Shown in pieces: positions 44,070 to 50,488 of a DNA stretch of 50,488 bases; position 1 is the first letter of the stretch; each line of letters opens with the position of its first letter. The stretch is from assembly GCA_022925895.1 (NCBI GenBank), contig JAKSYS010000465.1, positions 1 through 50,488 on the forward strand. Direction: 5' to 3'. Made by a program: the position numbers and the translations under genes. Below the pieces are notes generated by a model. The model was not told the origin of the DNA. It ran no database searches and saw only the letters and a program-made list of their open reading frames with translations. This stretch comes from Fragilaria crotonensis (Eukaryota > Bacillariophyta > Fragilariophyceae > Fragilariales > Fragilariaceae).

Positions 44070-45060
44070 CACATCTCTTCTGGTTGACTACTACCATCAG
44101 GAATGATACAGTAGTTCAGGAATGATTTGAGAAATCCCAAGAAATGCATCACACAATTAGTAGCGAAGCGAAGCGAACATTTCAGCGTCGTCTTCATCTG
44201 TGCACACTCCCACGAACAACCAGTGCATCAACGAATCCTTTGAGTCCGACAATCCAAAAGGATGGATTGCGGCGACCGCACCTTTGGGTGACATTGTATC
44301 TTGAGGTACTCAAAGTAAGAATAGCCGCCTCTCAATGCCTTTCCTTCCTTTCCTTTTCCAATGCCAAATCAATCATTTCTGGAACATACAATGCGTAATG
44401 ATGAATGCAACAATACGGTCAATCAATAGCAATTACAGTTGCGAACGGCATTGTGATTTGTGATGGGAGCGTTTTTCTTCTGAGTTTTGAATTTTGTCAT
44501 ATTGGTGTAGGAGTGAGTGTAATGTACTGTACTATCATACGAGTATGATATGCATATATGCATGATGTACGAAGATACAAAGTGCTACAACTACTACCAG
44601 AAGCTACGGTGGCGAAAATCGAAAAAATCTGGCGCGGACCTTCCTTCACCCGGGGCATCGGAACAACCTCCTCCAGTAATGCATCGTGTGGGAGGACAAA
44701 AATCTGTTGCGAATGTTGTGATTATGTTGTGATTATTCCGAGAAAAGATATCACATCTACTCTACTCCTGTACTGAGAACAGAACAAGAAAGGCTCCACT
44801 CTCATTCTATTTTGCTTAGGTCCATAGTGCACTAATGCAGAGCATGATAGTGGGGCACAAGTGGACAACAGATCTTGCATTGGCGTGACAAATCACCCGT
44901 GAGACACGAGCCATGAGCCATGGGCCATCCGTCAGTTACATCTCAGCCAACATTTTGATTTCGATCGACACTTCGTGTTGTTCCGTTTCAGAGAAGTCTG
45001 CGCATTATGAGTCAAACTCTTCCTCATGATTCGCAATGGATTGAGAACGTCAGAGATGTT
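44070..45060. repeat. Segmental duplication, copy B (pairs with 31450-32215)
   Basis: Same word order as copy A, with about 180 bp extra near 44126-44340 that holds a piece of the ANK-kinase C-terminal domain absent from copy A. Confidence 0.75.
44126..44345 (+). pseudogene. Fragment of ANK-kinase family C-terminal domain
   Basis: LRNPKKCITQ, then FSVVFICAHSHEQ (about 44185), then in shifted frames the equivalent of PFEIEVPKGWI and APWLKLC (AAAGGATGGATTGCGGCGAC near 44258). Both ends are abrupt. It shows that the duplicated block once contained a full kinase-family gene. Confidence 0.65.
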
Positions 45061-46209
45061 CTTAATCTCGTCAAGGTTCTTGGGCTCTTACTTGAATGCG
45101 ATGGATGAATACGATAATACAGCTCTCATCTGCGCAAGCTCTGTGGGCCATGGGAATGCGCTCGCAACTATGGTAATGATGATGTTGCGCGCCTCTTGAA
45201 GGAGAAGACGAACCTACGGAGGCGTCTTGTGGAGGCACAGGAAGTACATTGGATCGAAACCGATCCGCAGTACACAAATTCACCAAGAAAACGAGCAAGG
45301 ATACAGGGGCATTCCACGGACCAGAATAGCTGCGAGGAAGAAGAGAAGAGACGTTCTGAGGAGGAGGAAGAACAACGAAGATATGAGGATGCTGAACGTC
45401 GACAAGAGTTGTTGAATAGAAAGCCTGCAGGAAGCGGAGCTGAGCATCGAGTGCCACGCGAAACCCCTGCTCGTAGAAACGAGAAGAGCCCTTCAAGCGA
45501 CGAATCCAGTGCGGAAGTCCTCGACGAATTGCAACAACACCACATCAATGTGGTTGTTAATCTCGAATGTACTAATGGTAAAACAGCACTCTTCATTGCG
45601 TGTGAAAAGGGCCATGTGGAAGTCGTTCAGGAATTACTCGAAAATGATGAGGTAGATGTGAATGCCCGATGCACTGATGATAAAACACCCCTATACGTTG
45701 CGAGTGAAAATGGCCATGAGAAAGTTCTTCGGAAGTTACTCGAATGCGTCGACGTGGAGGTGAATGCCCAATGCACCAATGGTAAAACAGCTCTTTACAT
45801 TGCGAGTGAAAATGGCCATGCGGACGTCGTTCGCGAGTTGCTCGACGATGGCGACGATGTGAAGGTGAATCTACAATGTATTGACAGAAAAACAGCTCTT
45901 TTTATTGCGAGTGAAAATGGCCATGTGGAAGTTGTCCGCTTGTTGCACCAAAACAATAAGGTGAATGTGAATGCCAGATGCATGAATACCTATCTGATAT
46001 CCTCTAGGATGTGGCATGCCGCCGTGAGAATTAAGACGTTGCACGTCACTCGGAGGAACACACGGAACACGAGAACCGTCTCGAGGAAGACGAGCCGAGA
46101 CGTCTTGTGGTGGAAGTACAGAGGTTTCGAGAGGTTGAACAACAGAAGCGTCGTTCGGCGGAATCGCAGCCAGTATGGTGAAAGGTCACGAGTGAACTAT
46201 GAAATGTGA
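45007..46209 (+). CDS. ANK-repeat protein with VNAQCTN-type repeats
   Basis: The family start codon is probably 45007 (MSQTLPHDSQWIENVRD), but that frame closes at about 45107. A jump from the ANK words TALICASSVGHG to CARNYGNDDVARLLKEK near 45155 removed repeats and shifted the frame. From there 337 codons are open (45196-46209): an Arg/Glu-rich linker (EEEEKRRSEEEEEQRRYED), then five ANK units such as TALFIACEKGHVEVVQELL, TPLYVASENGHEKVLRKLL and TALYIASENGHADVVRELL, and a basic Arg-rich tail. The linker therefore precedes a second ANK block, the reverse of the kinase genes. No kinase follows. Probably an intracellular protein-binding scaffold. The start of the live frame is uncertain. Confidence 0.6.
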
Positions 46210-47996
46210 GCCTGGAACCCTTTCGATATGCACTTTTACATATTTTTAATATTATGCATGTGTAGCTTGCGACTATAAGATGCGTACTGTAGAAAGTTAT
46301 AAAGGCCCTATCAGGGATTAGATAAGAATCGCGCACCGAACACACAATCAAATCGCAAATCATCATTGACGAAATCACAATCTTTCCATTGTCCTACAAA
46401 TCACGCAGTGTCCCCAATGCACTCACTCCATCACATATCTGAAATGTACCGCACCGGAGTGACGACACTGCAGGAAAGGCTCATGGTCGTGGGATTCGAA
46501 GACCAACGACGACAACAGATTCTCGGCTGTTGGAACGTCGGGGGATGACGCATGTGGGACTATAACGAAACGGACCTCGTCGCTTCATCGTGGATGAAGC
46601 GGACATGGGAAATCTGCAAATGTTGGGTTTACATTGCGCGAGTAAATGTCAAGGGAAGTTAATGTTGATGTTGCCGGTTGTGAAGGCACGACTTGGAATC
46701 GTTTTCGAGGTGGCGTTCGCAAGTCACGTTCATAAAGTTGTGGATGATAGCAATTGCGTATTGAGAATCATCGTTCAATGTGGCTAGTTGTGTTCGCAAT
46801 CATATGACTGCACCAACAGCAACGTCCATGTTGACAGAGACATCAACAGAAGGAGGAGTCGCCACTGTGCAAGTCGCAATCGCAGAGAACTTCCGACCGC
46901 AACAAGTGACACGGTGGAAGTAGTCTTTGCAACAAGCAAATGTTGTCTCCAATACTTGAAAACGAGAAGCACTGCCTTTCACAAACTCGACGGCGACACA
47001 TAGTTCACTCATGAGGGGTGTACGCCCTGTATTTGACGGATCGTGACGAGTCTAGTTCGGTGCAGCAGCTTTCACGTGGCCTCGGTAGAGCAAAGATCTG
47101 AAAGAAGGAAATGAATGCTGTGGGGGGATAATTCGGTTCTTGCAATTTCGACGGGTGTCACTTCCGCTAAACAATATACAAGCGCAACCTTGCGGTCTAG
47201 TGTCATCCGCTCCAGCACTCATCGACAAGGACACCGATCCATGCCGCTGCGTAAGATTCAAGGCGCAGTTTCTCCTGCGCTGTCCTTGGGCTTGCAACAG
47301 GATATCGACAGAGACATGCCCAACGCAAACCAGATTGAATGATCTGCAAATGCAACAGAGCGATCCTTGCACTTGAAACATGGGCACGGTGGCGTGCGTT
47401 TGTGGCACACTTTTTGTTTTTTCATTGGATGGTCAAGTGAAGAAGCCAAACTCGAAGCAAGCTAGTATGCGACAGCATCTGGTGCATGCTGAATCTTGTT
47501 GGACGTGACTCATGGAGTCGTAGCAGAACAATTTCAAAAGCAGGGCGTTTCCTGTCATGGGGTATCTGAATTGTATGTGCGAGGGCAACAATGGCGACAG
47601 AACCCAGGAGCCAGGGGATACCCGCCGCTTATGGATGTCGAGTGTGCCTGGTGGGCCTTTCATCAAAGGTAAATGACGAAGTTCATGGTTCATGACTAAT
47701 GGCATATCGCGGTAATGAACGGCCTTTTTCGAGATGTTGTCGCTGCCTTGCAATTCAATGCAATGCACAGGAATAGCTGCATGCGACGGTTGGAGTATCG
47801 GAGAATAGGAGCAATCATTACTGATGAGGACTGCAGATGTGCAGTAGCATCAGAGAATGATTCTCAACTCGACACCGTGTTGTACTACTATACGGAGTAC
47901 ATGAAAGCGACAGAGAGTCGAAGTCTGAAGGTGGCCGTTGGAGCAGGTACAATGCTCCAGTAAAAAAACTCGACCGATAGAAGAGATACGAAGATA
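46210..47996. other. Mostly gene-poor, contains downstream-module copy 3
   Basis: Near 47010-47290 the words GACGGATCGTGACGA, AATGCTGTGGGGGGATAATTC and ACACCGATCCATGCCGCT match 11227-11553 and 37262-37700. All frames there are short or closed. Elsewhere only small unsupported frames occur, such as the minus-strand 111 codons at 47433-47768. Confidence 0.4.
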
Positions 47997-48659
47997 CTAA
48001 AGATACGTAATATCAAGATACTTCAATACGCATACATGGATGTACGAAGATACCACGCTATACGCAACGCCTGCCGCAATCTTCATGACTCCGAAGGTTT
48101 CGTCGGTGCATGAGAGGTACGAATGTATGAATATAAAACCATGACCATGGAGATTGATTGACGATTCTGACCTCACCGAATCAGTGACGTCAAAAAATGA
48201 GTTTTCGACACGTTTTAAAGTCTCTCCATGTATTATAAAGGGGTTCCGAACTCCAACGATGGTACCCGAAAGCCCATCAGTGGCGAGCAGATTCGAATTA
48301 CACGGCACTGATGTTGTGTGTGATTTCGAACTGATGGGAATCGCATTAATGGATTGGGAATAATCCATAATCCTGCCGACACTTTTTACCGCGGAGCCGA
48401 TTTTGGACGACATTATCATCTTTGCTGGAGACAAGAAAATGTGGGTGTTCCTGCGGTCGTTCACGTTCGACCAATGTGTTCGGAGCTGTTCGACGACAAG
48501 TACAAATGAGACTTTTGGGACAAACGCGACTCTGTTCGTTGCTCCCTCTCCATGATATCGATGAGAGAGAAGAAAAAAGACATTGTAGGAACAGGAATCG
48601 AACGAGATGATGCTCAAGATTGTTTTTCCCACCCTACAAGGCCGGTAACGCCAACGCAT
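47997..48659 (-). CDS. Hypothetical 220-aa protein, weak
   Basis: A single minus-strand open frame of 220 codons starting MRWRYRPCRVGKTILSI. It has scattered hydrophobic stretches but no recognised motif. No paralogue is seen in the window, and + strand frames overlap it, so it may be a chance opening. Confidence 0.2.
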   Translation of the reverse strand: MRWRYRPCRVGKTILSIISFDSCSYNVFFLLSHRYHGEGATNRVAFVPKVSFVLVVEQLRTHWSNVNDRRNTHIFLSPAKMIMSSKIGSAVKSVGRIMDYSQSINAIPISSKSHTTSVPCNSNLLATDGLSGTIVGVRNPFIIHGETLKRVENSFFDVTDSVRSESSINLHGHGFIFIHSYLSCTDETFGVMKIAAGVAYSVVSSYIHVCVLKYLDITYL

Positions 48660-48827
48660 CCATCGTCTTCAAGACAAGTACTGGCTACAATTAGTTGGAT
48701 TTACAATTCATCAAGGTCTCTCAAACGAACGTGCCGAAAAAAAAACGGACGAGAGCATCAGATGCTCTCACGAGTGTTTTGACAATCGGAGAGCGCATGG
48801 ACCGGGCGCCATTAGTAAAAAAGGCAC

Positions 48828-49808
48828 TCAAAGGAAAAAAGGTCTTTGAACTCTTCCTTCTGCTGCTGCTGGATGCCAGTTCGACTCGGGCATGAATGAC
48901 ATTCCGTGAAAGTACATCAAGGTCGGACGTTGTAGAAACAGACGACGAGCATTTTCGACGTGGAGGCGAAGGAAAATGAGTCCCTCTTTGCCATGATCAA
49001 TCTCCCAATCCATTTCATCATCATTGTCGTCGTCGTACTTATCGTCACGTTCCTTGTAGTGTATCGGATGCGGCAAGTCGTCATGAACGAGAAGCTCCTG
49101 TGTATTGTTGCTAATGATATAATTCCATAACATCGGAAACGAAGTCATGATGCTGGACCCAACAGCTGAATGGCGGTCCTTACAGCTGTACTCGGAGTAC
49201 GTCTTTCCTTTCCCTTGTATCGTGATAGACTCTTTGGGAATGTATTCCTTGAAAGTCGAAATACAATCAACGCGGTAGTCCAAATCTTGAGACCAATACA
49301 ATTCATACAATGGTGAATATTCATCATTCGTAGTCCGTGAATTTTCACCTTCATTTCCACCATCATGTTCTTCCTGGAACGAAACGTGCACGCTCGGCAG
49401 TAGCATTGTCTATTCGATAGGCAATGTGGAAGAGTACAATCAGTCTCGCCAACCCCCCATGATGAAAAAGGTACCTGACACGTGAGCTCGAGTATCCGTT
49501 TAAGTTTGACGGCGGCATCCACTGGGCAATCCAAGTATGACTGCTGTCCATGGGGTGCTCCATGGACCCTACTTGCTATTCACTCAAAACATTGGCTGGT
49601 CTTCACGACATCTTTCTTTGGGTTCTGTTCCAAACCCTGGAACGACGTGTGTGAATGCCGTAAATGTAACAAGCAACATCCGCCTACAAATCAAGCAAGC
49701 AGGGATAGTCCTGTGAATCAGCCGACAACTCAGCAACGCAATCCAATGTCAGGCAGAACGAGGGTCGCTGTCAAGCTCGCTGCATCCGCACACGTTGGTC
49801 CCTGCTGA
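48828..49808 (-). CDS. Acidic hypothetical protein family, copy 3, least disrupted
   Basis: Minus strand. The upstream part (HWIALLSCRLIHRTIPACL near 49740, VDAAVKLKR near 49520) is separated by shifts from a 192-codon frame (49406-48828). That frame reads LLPSVHVSFQEEHDGG, YSPLYELYWSQDLDYRVD, RHSAVGSSIMTSFPMLWNY, ELLVHDDLPHPIHYKERDD, an Asp/Glu-rich run and HVENARRLFLQRPTLMYF. The other copies keep this motif order, and the last motif also appears as an isolated relic near 26950-27010 (VENARRLLLPHPILLY). Function unknown. Confidence 0.45.
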
Positions 49809-50136
49809 CAAACGTGATCGCACGCACTGCTACTCAGCAATCGAGGCTGTTTGTTGATTTATTCATTGTAAGAATCGCAGGTTTGGCGACTGAACAATGA
49901 CGGTTGCTGCAACAATCAGCACATCGTCACCACACCAAACACACTTGCTACAGGGACATGCGGAAATTCTTCTCAAGACGGAAAGAATAACCGTCTTTTG
50001 CCGTTCACAGTTTTTAAAACCAATGATAGATAACGGCAAAATATTTTTGAGCATACCGAAAATGTCAGACTCGCGCTCGTGAGCTTGGCTTGCGCGTTTC
50101 CGAAACCTTCTTATGAACGAAGAATGTTGAAAGGAC

Positions 50137-50340
50137 CTTCTTCGCCCGAAGAAGCCTGCTTCCAAATCTTCTTCGTCCGAAGAAACCTTCTTCGTTGGAT
50201 GTCGTTTTCTACTTAGATCATCGAAGAAGGTGTTCACTTAAAAGTCTGGTCTGGTACATTTTGCACAATGAACCAACGTAGAATATATTTGCGTGTGTCA
50301 CTCCAAAACCTTCTTCGCATGTCTTCTTCGTCCGAAGAAG
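50137..50340. repeat. CTTCTTCG / CGAAGAAG hairpin repeats
   Basis: Perfect palindromic hairpins with 8-bp arms and 2-base loops at 50137-50154 and 50323-50340, and one with 7-bp arms at 50168-50184. Single arms are scattered between about 50100 and 50370. The minus-strand frame here (49863-50237) encodes KKVSSDEED-type sequence, probably by chance. Confidence 0.6.
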
Positions 50341-50488
50341 GTTTGCAAATCTTCCTCTTCGCTGGAAGCGTGTTGAAGATTTTTGTCTCTCAAAACGTTG
50401 TTGGGGTGTGACTGGCGAGCTCGATGGGATTCTGTGTGCGCAAGATTACCTTCAAGACGTTATGAAATAACGTTGTAGTAGCCGTTCA

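Noticed and set aside
46590-46787. Possible ANK relic (VYIARVNVKG-like words near 46630)
   Set aside because: Only one partial unit resembles LYIASENGH. Not enough to claim a gene remnant.

Overview
The window looks like nuclear DNA of a eukaryotic microalga, most likely a stramenopile and probably a pennate diatom. This is inferred from short GT-AG introns of about 100 bp, large ankyrin (ANK) repeat families, a DIRS-like retrotransposon with a tyrosine recombinase, a retroelement 3' fragment of the kind common in diatom genomes, and intergenic DNA rich in TACCGGTA palindromes. I see no prokaryotic operons, rRNA, tRNA or CRISPR array.

The dominant theme is one expanded gene family. A complete member encodes N-terminal ANK repeats, a charged Arg/Glu-rich linker, an IRAK/RLK-like (TKL) protein kinase domain, a Cys/His RING-like zinc module, a short coiled coil and a conserved C-terminal domain that I cannot name with certainty. 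Members lie on the + strand at 1-2966 (cut by the window edge), 10009-11072 (deletion derivative), 14865-18406 (broken, with RING modules repeated), 33940-37000 (most intact) and 39014-42353 (nearly intact). Relics lie at 28095-28672, 32160-32930 and 44126-44345. More divergent ANK genes are at 5215-6590 (minus), 26968-27831 and 45007-46209. One intron splits every kinase domain at the same codon. The copies share a 5' flanking block and, in places, 3' flanking modules, so whole loci were duplicated and not only exons.

Between these genes lie mobile elements. A TIR element with TTA target duplications occupies 6864-8199. A MITE with a G-rich core occupies 9216-9621. A 5'-truncated retroelement with a 9-bp target duplication occupies 13013-14398. 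A GC-rich DIRS-like element on the minus strand (Gag-like region, zinc finger, RT, RNase H, tyrosine recombinase) occupies about 19986-26055. A GTCAGAT palindromic element occupies 37881-38856.

Secondary families are a minus-strand acidic hypothetical protein (11660-12401, 42956-43929, 48828-49808), a small minus-strand ORF family (12421-12783, 33118-33327, traces near 19280), a downstream module (11227-11553, 37262-37800, 47010-47290) and an orphan helical protein at 29344-30488.

Most family members carry single-base frameshifts, and several of these fall in homopolymer runs. It is therefore unclear how many copies are true pseudogenes and how many carry consensus errors. If functional, the ANK-kinase-RING architecture would suit intracellular recognition coupled to phosphorylation and ubiquitin signalling. 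That is inference.
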